Source of the DNA: Teredinibacter turnerae T7901
GTDB taxonomy: Bacteria > Pseudomonadota > Gammaproteobacteria > Pseudomonadales > Cellvibrionaceae
DNA length: 64,000 nt
Reading direction: 5' to 3'
Assembly: GCF_000023025.1 (NCBI RefSeq)
Contig: NC_012997.1
Span: 5,012,501-5,076,500 of the forward strand
Part shown: piece after piece, positions 9,071 through 18,340 of the stretch
Layout of the letters: every line of letters begins with the position of its first letter
Numbering within the stretch: position 1 is the stretch's first letter
Notes under the pieces: generated by a model
Databases searched by the model: none
What the model was told of the DNA's origin: nothing
Seen by the model: only the letters and a program-made list of their open reading frames with translations
Position numbers and translations under genes: made by a program

Positions 9071-9554
9071 AACTGATTGCGCGGGTCATCAGTGATTTGC
9101 GCGCTTCAAAGCTGCGGTAGTGTGTGACGATGTGTTCTTTGGGGTCCACAAAACAGTGGACCGGCGCATCACTATGCAGATAGAGGTCTCCCAGCTGCGC
9201 GTGCATAAATACTTTGTAAATGGCCAATCGCGCATCGTACCGGGTCGAGTGGTAATCCACATAGGAACGCACTAACTGGTCGCCGAAACGGTCTGCGGTT
9301 TTGTTGGTGCAAACCCGCGCGGCATCGTTAATATCAAACGGCGTGAGATTGTAATTCCTGCCATGGTCCGCATATTTATCCGCACTCTCCCACCGGGAAA
9401 AATTCTGGGTCAGAAAGTACACACCCAGGCTCAGCAGGGCACAGACACCGGTTCCTGTCAGCAGACGCATTGCCTTCTGACAACGCTTATTGCGCAACAA
9501 TCCGCCAAAACCCCGCATAGTCGTGGGTTTGTTAAGTGCTTGAGTCGTCGCCAC
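9057..9554 (-). CDS. Hypothetical single-pass membrane protein
   Basis: 165 residues if the GTG at 9554 is used. That start is chosen because a strong GGAGG lies 7 nt before it; the in-frame ATGs at 9572-9575 place this Shine-Dalgarno inside the coding sequence. One hydrophobic helix (LLTGTGVCALLSLGVYFL) follows a basic N-terminus, and the remaining roughly 110 residues would be periplasmic. I recognise no family. It is convergent with, and overlaps by 14 bp, the DUF502 gene. Confidence 0.65.
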   Translation of the reverse strand: MATTQALNKPTTMRGFGGLLRNKRCQKAMRLLTGTGVCALLSLGVYFLTQNFSRWESADKYADHGRNYNLTPFDINDAARVCTNKTADRFGDQLVRSYVDYHSTRYDARLAIYKVFMHAQLGDLYLHSDAPVHCFVDPKEHIVTHYRSFEARKSLMTRAISFISF

Positions 9555-9755
9555 TGCAGTACCTCCAATCATCATTAAACAAGCTGATCAGTTTTTAATC
9601 TTCAGCATGTTATTGATAAATCAGTTTGCAGAGGCTGACAACGTGTTAAACGCGCCACTCGAGACGGATTTCTTCTAGTAGATAGAACCGGCCAAACTTA
9701 AGGAATCCGGTGCCATAATTGACGGGAATATAGATGATATACGCGCCATAACAAA

Positions 9756-11138
9756 TCAGGCGCGCATTTTTTCGGCGATTGCGTCCAGGTCGTCACCGGC
9801 CTCGAGAATATTTTCCACGGTAATACGGGCCGTCTCTGGGTCCAGGTGCAACTCGGCAAACGCGTGATCAGTTATCGGGCGAGTCAGTCGATTGCCAAAA
9901 CCTGCATTGGCCAGCATCTGCTGAGCAAGACCCACCAGCTTGGCATACACCGCATGCTCACCTTGGTAATTCGGATTGTGCAGGTGCCGTAACGCGATCA
10001 CGACTTCCTCCGGCATATTCCAGTTGTCCATCAACCAGGCGGCAATTTGATTGCCCGTCATGCCCAGCTGATGTTGTTCAACACAGGCGCTGGGAACGTG
10101 GGAATTCGCCTTCGCCATGCGTTCAATACTGGCAAAGTAGGGCGGAAATACGTCGGCGAGAATCAGATAGCCAAAATTGCTCAACAAACCCGACAAATAG
10201 GCCATGCCGAAACCTGGCCGGAACGGGCGTTCGATACTGGTGACCAGACCTTCCACCGCGGCCGCCGAGTAGACCGCATCGCGCCAGTAGCGCGCGATTT
10301 GCTGGGGTGTCAGCACCTGCATATTGACGGTTTTGCCGAGCGATAAGCCCAGAGCCAGGTTGAGCACCATATCGAAACCCAGCACTCGTACAATTGCGTC
10401 GTGCACGGACTTAATCCGGCCCGGCGCAGAATAATAGGGCGACGCCGCCCAACTCACGACCTGCGCCGCAAGGCTCGGGTCGATCTCGACAATATTCGAT
10501 AGATCGCTGATATCGGCGTTAGGGTCTGCGCGCAGTTTGATAATGCGCTGCGCGGTTTCGGGCAGTGGCGGCAGCTCGAGGGTTTCGTCCAGGCGCTGCT
10601 TTACGCGCTTTTGGGTAAAGCGCTTCACCGAATCGAGAATCTGCGCCTCCTCTTTGTCGCCATCGAAACTCAACACAGGCGCATCCAGGGCGCAGGGCAG
10701 CACTTCGGAGGTGGCAATAATGCTCTGAAAATCCGCGCGGCTCAGCTCGAGCATATTGGTGCCGGTACCCGACTCCAGCCAGAGCGTAGATGCCTGTACC
10801 AAGCGTTCATCGACCACTGTAGGCATGCTCTGCCAGCGCGGCAGGGCGGGGATACAGGTCAACTGGTGCTGCTGCAGCAAGGGACGTACATCGTCGAGGT
10901 TAACACCCTCGAAATTGCGCTCTGTATGCCGCGACAGGCTTTCCAGGTCCACCAGCGAACCCGCTGGCAGCAGAACCTGCACCCTGCCATGCGCATCCTG
11001 CAACAATACGGATTGCACGATACAGATATTTTGCATCTGACTGGACCCAAGCGGGTGTCCAGAGCGATCCATCGGCGCAATGTTGTAATTCACCTTCTGG
11101 GTGTCCAACATCTCCTGAATACTGGCGGGTAAAGACAC
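9756..11138 (-). CDS. YbaK-like plus HDOD two-domain protein
   Basis: 460 residues. The first about 150 resemble the YbaK / ProRS-associated aminoacyl-tRNA deacylase fold (NICIVQSVLL, VQVLLPAGSLVDLESL, ALPRWQSMPTVVDERL). From about residue 185 an HDOD domain follows (LPPLPETAQRIIKLRADPNADISDL, then a helical domain with YLSGLLSNFGYLIL). HDOD proteins are non-catalytic relatives of HD phosphohydrolases used in signalling. The start is GTG with GGAG 7 nt upstream; no better ATG is near. The gene is followed by about 170 bp without a gene and sits downstream of recG on the same strand. Confidence 0.85.
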   Translation of the reverse strand: MSLPASIQEMLDTQKVNYNIAPMDRSGHPLGSSQMQNICIVQSVLLQDAHGRVQVLLPAGSLVDLESLSRHTERNFEGVNLDDVRPLLQQHQLTCIPALPRWQSMPTVVDERLVQASTLWLESGTGTNMLELSRADFQSIIATSEVLPCALDAPVLSFDGDKEEAQILDSVKRFTQKRVKQRLDETLELPPLPETAQRIIKLRADPNADISDLSNIVEIDPSLAAQVVSWAASPYYSAPGRIKSVHDAIVRVLGFDMVLNLALGLSLGKTVNMQVLTPQQIARYWRDAVYSAAAVEGLVTSIERPFRPGFGMAYLSGLLSNFGYLILADVFPPYFASIERMAKANSHVPSACVEQHQLGMTGNQIAAWLMDNWNMPEEVVIALRHLHNPNYQGEHAVYAKLVGLAQQMLANAGFGNRLTRPITDHAFAELHLDPETARITVENILEAGDDLDAIAEKMRA

Positions 11139-11427
11139 AAACGTTCTCCTGCTACTAACCGCATTAACATTGCGCCGTCAGCGATGAAAAGTCGCACGAC
11201 GGCAAAATGCTAATGGCGCTGAATACTTTTTTAGCACTATAGTTCATATCCTACCGACTAACGCCTCAGATGTTGATTTATGCGTCAGAACTTTTTTTCA
11301 TAGAAAACGCGACAAAAGGATTCCGGAGCCCGGTCAGCTGCATTCCCGGTGAACTATATTCCCAGTTAACTAACAGCTCGACCGCCGAACGCTCGATACT
11401 GGAAGGAGGGTAATAAGGCAAACGCTA

Positions 11428-13521
11428 CTACGCGTTAATATAGGCTTGTTTGTCGCCAATCCAGCGCTGAATGAGTTTTTCGCACACAGCTGGTTGATGG
11501 TGAAGGTACTGTTCGCCCAACTGGTGAATCTCTGGCAGTAGGTGCTCGTCACGCACCATATCGGCAACGCGATATTGCATATCGCCGGTTTGGCGGGTAC
11601 CCAGCACTTCACCCGGCCCACGCAACTGAAGGTCTTTTTCCGCCACCAAAAAGCCATCGTTAGTTTCACGCAACACCTGTAGCCGCTGGCGCGCCTGCTC
11701 ACTCAACTTATCGCCGTACAGCAGTACACAATGACTCGCGGTAGTTCCTCTGCCCACGCGACCACGCAACTGGTGCAGTTGCGCCAGCCCCAGGCGTTCC
11801 GGGTTTTCAATGATCATCAGGCTCGCGTTGGGCACATCCACGCCCACTTCGATGACCGTGGTAGCCACCAGTAACTGTAGCTCCGCCGCTTTGAACGCTG
11901 CCATCACCGTTTCTTTTTCAGTCGCCTTCAGACGCCCATGCACGAGGCCGATGGCGATATCAGCGAGTGCCTCGCGCAATTCACTGGCGGTTTGCTCCGC
12001 ATTGGCGGCGGCGAGGGATTCCGACTCCTCCACCAGTGTGCACACCCAGTACACCTGGCGCCCTTCGGCACAGGCCGCGCGAATGCGTTCCACCACCTGC
12101 GCGCGACGCCGCTGACTGATCAACACGGTATTTACCGGTGTTCGCCCAGGCGGCAATTCATCAATAACGCTGTAGTCAAGTTCCGCATAAGCCGCCATCG
12201 CCAGGGTGCGAGGAATCGGTGTCGCCGTCATAACCAACTGGTGCGGGAGCTGATCGTCCGCATTGGTTTTACGCAAACTCAATCGTTGGTCGACACCGAA
12301 ACGGTGCTGCTCATCCACAATGGAGAGCCCCAGCCGCGCGAAATTTACCCCTTCCTGAAACAGTGCATGAGTACCGACAATTACCTGAGCTTCGCCGCTA
12401 GCGATGCGCTCCAGAGCATTGCGCCGCTTGGCGACAGTGAGCTTGCCGACCAGCCATTCCACCTGGAAACCGAGGCCGCTCAACCAGCCGTCAAAATTGC
12501 GAAAGTGCTGCTCGGCCAAAATCTCCGTGGGCGCAACTACCGCCACCTGGAAGCCGCTGTCGATTCCAGCGAGTGCCGCCAGCGCGGCCACCAGCGTTTT
12601 ACCCGAACCCACGTCACCCTGCACCATCCGTAACATGGGGCTCCCGTTTGCCAGATCGTTAAAAATTTCGCGGCAAACCCGCTGTTGCGCGCCTGTCAGG
12701 GCAAACGGCAGCTGTGCGAGAAAGCGTTCTTGCAGGCTGGTGTCTAGGGTAAGCCTCGGCGCTTTTTGGCGGGCCGCTATCGCGTGAAGTTTGCGCTTGA
12801 CGAGAAAGTGCGCGAGCAGTTCCTCGTAGGCGAGGCGCTGCTGACTAGGGTGGTGCCCTTCGAGCAGCGATTTAACCTGCACGGAATGTGGCGGTTGGTG
12901 AACGCACAGCAAGGCCTCGCTCAGTGACTCACAGGCAAAGCGCTGATTCACGTCGCGCGGCAGGTACTCATCGGGTGGAGACTGTTTGATTTTTGCCAGC
13001 ACCTGCTCGATAACACTGCGCATCCGCTGCTGGGAAACGCCCTCGGTAAGGCCATACACTGGAGTCAGGGTATTGTCCAACGGCGGTGGTGCCGCAGCGT
13101 CAATAACATCGTATTCCGGGTGATAGAACTCTAGCCCGGAGCTGCCCAGTCGCGGTTCGCCGTAGCAGCGCAGCAGCGTGCCGGGCTCGAGGCGGTCTTT
13201 TTGGTAAGCCGTAAAATGATAAAACCGCAAGCAGGTCTGGCCGCTTTCGTCCTCCAACTGTACTAACAAGCTACGCTTGCGACCGAAGGTGACCTGGGTT
13301 CGCAATACCGCGCCCTGAATCATTACCGAGGTATTCAGTTGCAACTGCCCCAGCGGCGTAATACGGGTTCTATCGAGGTAACGCAACGGCAGATGGAACA
13401 GTAAATCCTGCTGGCTGTGCAGGCCGAGCTTGGCGAAGTTGGCGGCGAGTTTGTCACCCACACCTTTTAGCTCGGTGAGAGGTCGCTGTGCGAGACTGAG
13501 GGAGGAGGGCGATGCGGTCAC
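11428..13521 (-). CDS. recG: ATP-dependent DNA helicase RecG
   Basis: 697 residues, the normal RecG length. An N-terminal wedge/OB domain (about 1-160, with PLRYLDRTRITPL) precedes two helicase domains: Walker A in GDVGSGKTLVAA, DEQHRFG as the DExH box, VMTATPIPRT as motif III, and LRGRVGRG as motif VI. RecG remodels stalled forks and Holliday junctions. The start is a GTG with no clear Shine-Dalgarno, but the N-terminus matches the family. Between its stop and the next gene downstream are about 290 bp with no supported gene. Confidence 0.97.
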   Translation of the reverse strand: MTASPSSLSLAQRPLTELKGVGDKLAANFAKLGLHSQQDLLFHLPLRYLDRTRITPLGQLQLNTSVMIQGAVLRTQVTFGRKRSLLVQLEDESGQTCLRFYHFTAYQKDRLEPGTLLRCYGEPRLGSSGLEFYHPEYDVIDAAAPPPLDNTLTPVYGLTEGVSQQRMRSVIEQVLAKIKQSPPDEYLPRDVNQRFACESLSEALLCVHQPPHSVQVKSLLEGHHPSQQRLAYEELLAHFLVKRKLHAIAARQKAPRLTLDTSLQERFLAQLPFALTGAQQRVCREIFNDLANGSPMLRMVQGDVGSGKTLVAALAALAGIDSGFQVAVVAPTEILAEQHFRNFDGWLSGLGFQVEWLVGKLTVAKRRNALERIASGEAQVIVGTHALFQEGVNFARLGLSIVDEQHRFGVDQRLSLRKTNADDQLPHQLVMTATPIPRTLAMAAYAELDYSVIDELPPGRTPVNTVLISQRRRAQVVERIRAACAEGRQVYWVCTLVEESESLAAANAEQTASELREALADIAIGLVHGRLKATEKETVMAAFKAAELQLLVATTVIEVGVDVPNASLMIIENPERLGLAQLHQLRGRVGRGTTASHCVLLYGDKLSEQARQRLQVLRETNDGFLVAEKDLQLRGPGEVLGTRQTGDMQYRVADMVRDEHLLPEIHQLGEQYLHHQPAVCEKLIQRWIGDKQAYINA

Positions 13522-13652
13522 AGGTAGGTGCGTTGTTACAGTCAGTGAAACGCAGAGGTTACCAAATAACAGACGCGCACCCCAGTATTGGAGTGCGCAC
13601 AGATTTATCCAGGCGACAAGCGCGTATCTGCGATGCTAACGCTCTTTTCTTC

Positions 13653-14753
13653 TTAGAGCGCTACACGCTTACCGCTGGCGTTAGAGCGATGGGCCGCTTC
13701 GATAATTCGAATGTCCGCCAACCCCTCTTCCCCTGGCACCAGTACCGGCGACTTGTGGAAGATCGCCAGTGCGTCGTCGTCCATTTGCCGAGCCTGCTGA
13801 TTAGCAACCGTTTTGTCGAGCAGTACACCGCTACTGGTTCGGCCTTTCACCCCGGAATAGGCCTGCATAGGCTCCAGCTCGTACCAGCCCTTGGTGCAAT
13901 TCGCGCGCAGCATATTCATATTCTGACCAACACTGGTGGCACATTCAGCGATAACACCCCCGGGAAATTCCAGCGTTAGATAGGCGGATTCATCCACTTC
14001 TTTGAAGACGTTCTTGCGCTCGACTTCAAGTCGGGCAGTCACGGCGACTGGCTCGCTGCCTGCGGTATAGCGCGCAGCATTAATCGGGTACACCCCCATA
14101 TCGTAAAGCGCGCCACCGCCGAGTTTGCGGCTTAAACGCCAGTTGTCCGGGTTGGGCGCTCCCCCGGCGTAACCGGCTTTGGCAATAATGTTTTTTAATT
14201 TGCCATACGGTTGCGAGCTCGCGTAAGACATTACCGTGCGCGTGTTCGGCTCGTGTTGCATGCGATAGCCTACCGCCAGCTGAACGCCATTTTTATTGCA
14301 GGCACCAATAATCGAGAGACATTCTTTTTCGGTCATCGCCATTGGTTTCTCACACCACACATGCTTACCGGCATTGGCCGCAATGAGCGCGTATTTCTCG
14401 TGCAGCCCGGTGGGAACCACGATATACAAGACGTCGATGTCCGGGTTATCAGCCACCTGGTGCATGGTTTCGTAGGAATAGATATTACGGTCGGCGATGC
14501 CATATTCCTGCTGCCACTGGGGAACCTTCTCCGGGCTTCCTGTCACCAGGCCGCGCAATTCGCAGTACTGAGTAAGTTGCAGTGCAGACGCGAGTAGATC
14601 GCGACTGTAATAACCCAAACCGACCAGCGCGACACCAATTTTGCGTCGGCCGGGTTTGGCGATTGCGAGAGGGTTGTATGACGGCGAAGCCGCCAACGCC
14701 GCACCCATCAGGCCCTGCTTGAGAATACGACGGCGGGAAGAAAGCTGACTCAT
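13653..14753 (-). CDS. Tat-exported Gfo/Idh/MocA-family oxidoreductase
   Basis: 366 residues. The N-terminus SSRRRILKQG followed by an Ala-rich hydrophobic stretch is a twin-arginine signal, so the protein is exported folded with its nicotinamide cofactor. The Rossmann fold follows (GVALVGLGYYSRDLL, about 37-51), then WCEKPMAM with the conserved EKP Lys, then the GFO_IDH C-terminal domain. This arrangement resembles periplasmic glucose-fructose oxidoreductase of Zymomonas, a sugar-to-lactone oxidoreductase with tightly held NADP. The sugar substrate is unknown. The ATG has GGAGG 4 nt upstream. Confidence 0.9.
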   Translation of the reverse strand: MSQLSSRRRILKQGLMGAALAASPSYNPLAIAKPGRRKIGVALVGLGYYSRDLLASALQLTQYCELRGLVTGSPEKVPQWQQEYGIADRNIYSYETMHQVADNPDIDVLYIVVPTGLHEKYALIAANAGKHVWCEKPMAMTEKECLSIIGACNKNGVQLAVGYRMQHEPNTRTVMSYASSQPYGKLKNIIAKAGYAGGAPNPDNWRLSRKLGGGALYDMGVYPINAARYTAGSEPVAVTARLEVERKNVFKEVDESAYLTLEFPGGVIAECATSVGQNMNMLRANCTKGWYELEPMQAYSGVKGRTSSGVLLDKTVANQQARQMDDDALAIFHKSPVLVPGEEGLADIRIIEAAHRSNASGKRVAL

Positions 14754-14905
14754 GTAACCTCCATCAATGGGTAACCCATTTGTTATCGTTATAGCTCTGA
14801 AGAAGAGGAACTTGCAGTTGCATTTGACAGCGCGCCGTCAACACACGGTGAACCAGGCTAGGCGCTCAGCACACCGCATTTATCAGGAATACGCTACCGA
14901 TCAGA

Positions 14906-15523
14906 CTAGATTAGGTCTTGAGGGCGTTTAACCCACACCAGCAGGCGGTTGTTTGCAGGCATGGGATTGTCTTCAAACAAATGTAAACCGTGGCTCAACG
15001 CTAACTGGTCTACCTTTTCGAAGTCGCGAATACCACGCTCCGGATCTGCCTCTTTCAGCCACTGATCAAAATCACGGTTGCTGTCGCTGGTATAGGTACC
15101 ATGGTAATTAAACGGGCCGTAAAGCGCAAAAACCCCGCCCGCCGGCAGATTGTCTGCAACGCGCTCGATCATCGCACAGGCCAATGGCCAACTCATGATG
15201 TGGGCAGTATTCGCGCTAAAGACCCCATCGCAGCCGGGTGCAGGCCACTCAGGATCGCGGATATCAAAGGTAAGGGCGGGAAGCAGATTGGGGCTTGGGC
15301 AGCTAGCACGCCACAGCTCTATACCTGCGAGGTTTTGACTGACGTCGGTCGGCTGCCACTTTAAGTGGTCAAGATGCGATGCGAACCAGCAGGCATGCTG
15401 GCCTGTGCCACTGCCGATTTCCATCACCCTGCGGCAAGGCTCGAATACCCGGCGCAAAACACACAGTATCGGTTCCTTATTATTTTCGCAGGCCTGACTA
15501 AAAGGCTTGACGTCTTCTTCCAT
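14906..15523 (-). CDS. DUF938 SAM-dependent methyltransferase-like protein
   Basis: 205 residues, the typical DUF938 length. Motif I RVMEIGSGTGQHACWFA (about 32-48) binds S-adenosylmethionine; WQPTDVSQN and FSANTAHIMSW are also characteristic of this family, and the protein ends with the class I methyltransferase C-terminal strands. The substrate is unknown. The ATG has a strong GGAGGG with 4-nt spacing. It stands alone, with about 150 bp to the oxidoreductase gene downstream. Confidence 0.88.
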   Translation of the reverse strand: MEEDVKPFSQACENNKEPILCVLRRVFEPCRRVMEIGSGTGQHACWFASHLDHLKWQPTDVSQNLAGIELWRASCPSPNLLPALTFDIRDPEWPAPGCDGVFSANTAHIMSWPLACAMIERVADNLPAGGVFALYGPFNYHGTYTSDSNRDFDQWLKEADPERGIRDFEKVDQLALSHGLHLFEDNPMPANNRLLVWVKRPQDLI

Positions 15524-15561
15524 GGTCCCTCCGGGGTAAGCGTTTTACAACGCCTGACGGT

Positions 15562-15774
15562 TTGCTCATACCAGTGAACGTTTGTGCGTATTTATTTTCT
15601 TGTGTACAAACCACTGCGGCTGCGACGCGGCATCAAGAACACAGAATGGCGCATCATGCACCATTTTACGCACGCATATCCATATTTAACAGCTTATATA
15701 CCGACCAGTACTGGGATCTGCAGCAAGAATTTGACCACTACTTCGCCAAGGCAGCAGATTTAGTGCGTTTTTAA
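15562..15774 (+). CDS. Possible small hypothetical protein
   Basis: A 70-codon reading frame in the gap between the divergent DUF938 gene and the convergent response regulator. The C-terminal part (LYTDQYWDLQQEFDHYFAKA) has the composition of a real protein, but there is no convincing ribosome binding site and no family is recognised. The true start could be the internal ATG at residue 29. It may be spurious or a gene remnant. Confidence 0.25.
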   Translation: MLIPVNVCAYLFSCVQTTAAATRHQEHRMAHHAPFYARISIFNSLYTDQYWDLQQEFDHYFAKAADLVRF

Positions 15775-15852
15775 CGAGTTGGGGAGGGTAGAGTCGTGCA
15801 CAAATTCCTGTTCGAGTGTGTCGATAAATACCGTCTTGGGCTGCCCCCCTAA

Positions 15853-16710
15853 CTAAGCGCCTGCTATCGCTTTTGAGATCACCTCAAATTTTTCGGGGTC
15901 GTTATCGACAAAGCGAACCACAATTTTAAGTTTGTTGGTGTTTGGATGATTTTCCACGGCTTGCAGACTGTGGACATACGCGTTTAAGCGGGCCAACGCT
16001 TTCCCGTCTTTGTTTTCCAGATCCACGACGGCCTGGTCAAAAAGTGTGGGCAACACCTCCGGACGCACCATGAATCCGCTCATCGCCTGCAGCGACAATT
16101 CCCGGACCATCACCTGGCAGGCCGTATTGGGGAACCGCAGCTGCGCTTTACCTTCAAATTGACCGCTCTTTTTTTGCTTGGCCACAACTGCTTTCGCGGG
16201 CTTGGCAAATAATGGATTTGCGGCAGCAACGTCCTCTGGAGCGACCGTTTTAGCCTGCGCATTACCACCGGTAAGCACATCCAGCGAACCAAAAGCACTG
16301 GTTTCCTGGCGCGGTCGTCCTTCGTCTTTATACCCAATTTTCTTGAGCTGCTTGCCCACTTTGCGCCGCAGTTCCTCGGCGGTAAAGGGTTTGCCCAAAT
16401 AGTCGCTCACCCCGGATTGAATAGCCTGTACCACGTGGTCGCGGTCGCCTCGGCTGCTGATCATCACAAAAGGCATACTGGGGTTGCGCGCCTCGGTGCG
16501 CACCCAGCGCAACAACTCCTCGCCACTCATTTCGGGCATTTCCCAATCGGATAACACCAGATCCATTTCGTTGTTTTTAAGGATCGCCAGCGCGCGGCGG
16601 CCGTCTGTAGCCTCGTGCAACTCCAGGTTGGTGATAAACTGACGCAAAGTGCGCTTAATGGTATCCCGGACAAAACTCGCGTCGTCCACTACCAGTACTC
16701 GCAAGGCCAT
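15853..16710 (-). CDS. CheY-like response regulator with C-terminal output domain
   Basis: 285 residues. Residues 1-125 form a receiver domain with D9/D10, phospho-acceptor D55 (LSDWEMPEMSG), S85 (VMISSRG) and K107 (GKPFT), so it should be phosphorylatable. A linker rich in Ala, Lys and Gln follows, then a C-terminal domain of about 95 residues (from LRFPNTACQVMVREL). That domain could be a divergent PilZ-type beta barrel but lacks the RxxxR motif, so c-di-GMP binding is not supported. No kinase gene is adjacent. The ATG has GGGGAA upstream. Confidence 0.85.
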   Translation of the reverse strand: MALRVLVVDDASFVRDTIKRTLRQFITNLELHEATDGRRALAILKNNEMDLVLSDWEMPEMSGEELLRWVRTEARNPSMPFVMISSRGDRDHVVQAIQSGVSDYLGKPFTAEELRRKVGKQLKKIGYKDEGRPRQETSAFGSLDVLTGGNAQAKTVAPEDVAAANPLFAKPAKAVVAKQKKSGQFEGKAQLRFPNTACQVMVRELSLQAMSGFMVRPEVLPTLFDQAVVDLENKDGKALARLNAYVHSLQAVENHPNTNKLKIVVRFVDNDPEKFEVISKAIAGA

Positions 16711-16743
16711 GGGTTCCCCTTCCAGAGGCGCGAGCTTTCGCCG

Positions 16744-17514
16744 TTATTGCTTGCGGGTAAACACCCATTGACCGGCGTCGGACATAGCGCTGTTGTATTG
16801 ATAACCGTCCCAGTCAAACTGTTTAATCAACTCCGGGTCGGTAATTTGATTCTTAATAATATAGGCGCTCATCCGGCCCCTCGCCTTTTTAGCGAAAAAG
16901 CTGATGATTTTGTAGGTGCCGTTTTTCCAGTCCTTAAACACCGGCGTGATAATTTGCGCTTGCAGGTGCGCAGGCTTAACCGATTTAAAATACTCGTTAG
17001 ACGCCAGGTTAATCAGGGTGTTGCTGGCGAGCTTTTTGATCGGTTTATTGAGCTCTGCGGTAACCTTGTCACCCCAGAAGGCGTAGAGGTCTTTACCGCG
17101 GTCATTCGCGAAGCGGGTACCCATTTCCAGTCGGTAGGGCGCAACCAGATCCAGCGGTTTAAGTACCCCGTACAGGCCGGATAAAATCCGCAAGTGCTGC
17201 TGCGCAAAATCGAAATCCTCAGCCGAAAAATTGTAAGCGTCCAGGCCCACGTAGACATCGCCTTTAAACGCCAGCAGCGCCTGTCGCGCATTTTTTTTGG
17301 TAAGCGGTAATTGCCAGTCCTGAAAGCGATCGTAATTCAGCAGGCCGAGCTTATCGCTTATGCCCATCAATTGAGAAACATCCTGAGGCGCGAGTGTTTT
17401 CAACCCGTCCATCAATTCACTGGCATCGTCCAACAATGCAGCTTTCGTGCTTTTGGCGGTAGGAACTGGAGAATCGTAATCTAGGTTTTTGGCAGGGGAA
17501 ATAACAATCAGCAT
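16744..17514 (-). CDS. yaaA: Peroxide stress protein YaaA
   Basis: 256 residues, same size as E. coli YaaA (DUF328/UPF0246). Family hallmarks are the N-terminal MLIVISPAKNLDY, FKGDVYVGLDAYNF, LSGLYGVLKPLDLV, YRLEMGTRF and FFAKKARGRMSAYII. YaaA binds DNA and lowers intracellular free iron damage during hydrogen peroxide stress. It lies 33 bp upstream of the response regulator gene on the same strand. No OxyR site could be judged by eye. Confidence 0.95.
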   Translation of the reverse strand: MLIVISPAKNLDYDSPVPTAKSTKAALLDDASELMDGLKTLAPQDVSQLMGISDKLGLLNYDRFQDWQLPLTKKNARQALLAFKGDVYVGLDAYNFSAEDFDFAQQHLRILSGLYGVLKPLDLVAPYRLEMGTRFANDRGKDLYAFWGDKVTAELNKPIKKLASNTLINLASNEYFKSVKPAHLQAQIITPVFKDWKNGTYKIISFFAKKARGRMSAYIIKNQITDPELIKQFDWDGYQYNSAMSDAGQWVFTRKQ

Positions 17515-17625
17515 GGCCGTTTTTTTCTTAATTCATTTGGGTGAGATTATAACGGTGCATAACCACACTCTACAGGTGGCTATGTTTATCGGCGTAATAG
17601 AAGTTACACGCAACGAGGGAATTAG

Positions 17626-18117
17626 CTACTGTGGTTTCAGAATTTCCTGCCACCAATTAAGCGGCTGTTGTTGACCTTCGACGATATCGTACACATTACC
17701 GTACATCCAGGTACTGCCGCCATCGTCACCGAGACAGCGGTTAAGGATGTCCTCTATGGTTTGAAATCCGCAACTCACGTGGATCGAAAACACCAGCATC
17801 CGCGCATTCTCGTAATCCAGTTCGCCGCCCAGTTTTTCCAGCTCAGGAACCAGTTGTTCTGCCAACGCCGCTGCACCGGTCCGGGAAAACACACGAATAC
17901 ATAAATTGCCAGCGCGCTTCACCAGAGTGAAACTGCCAGTCTTGCGATCCACTTTAATATGATCACCACTGGCAATACCTCGAACAAACGCCGGAGATTT
18001 AACCAGTTGAAAGGCGCCATCGTCGAGTTTACGCACTTGCAGGGTTTCCATCACCGGCCGCCCGTCGGCTTGCTGCCCAGCAAATAAACTAATTTCCTGC
18101 AACGCGTTATCTGTCAT
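17626..18117 (-). CDS. DUF4265 domain protein
   Basis: 163 residues from the ATG at 18117, which has GAGAG with suitable spacing; an upstream in-frame ATG at 18195 would add 26 residues with no family match. The sequence (VMETLQVRKLDDGAFQLVKSP, ASGDHIKV, VFSIHVSCGFQTIEDIL) fits DUF4265, a small soluble family of unknown function often encoded alone or near toxin-immunity genes. It diverges from the M48 protease gene. Confidence 0.75.
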   Translation of the reverse strand: MTDNALQEISLFAGQQADGRPVMETLQVRKLDDGAFQLVKSPAFVRGIASGDHIKVDRKTGSFTLVKRAGNLCIRVFSRTGAAALAEQLVPELEKLGGELDYENARMLVFSIHVSCGFQTIEDILNRCLGDDGGSTWMYGNVYDIVEGQQQPLNWWQEILKPQ

Positions 18118-18340
18118 TTCACTCTCTCTAACTGTACTCGAATCAATGTGCCTCACGCTCCTGTCGAGACATGACACTCGTACCGCGTCTCGCACGGCAT
18201 TGTTCGGCGCTTTCGCTAGAGAGAAGCAATGAACAAAGCGTGTGGAACGGAGTCACAATTTTATCAACAGGACGAAACGCGGCCATTATAATGGACGTTT
18301 ACAGTTCCTGCTCACCACCTTGTAAAGCAAAGGAAAACAT

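Noticed and set aside
18165-18190. Pho-box half-site GTGTCATG near the DUF4265 gene
   Set aside because: Only one half-site, no second unit and no suitable -10.
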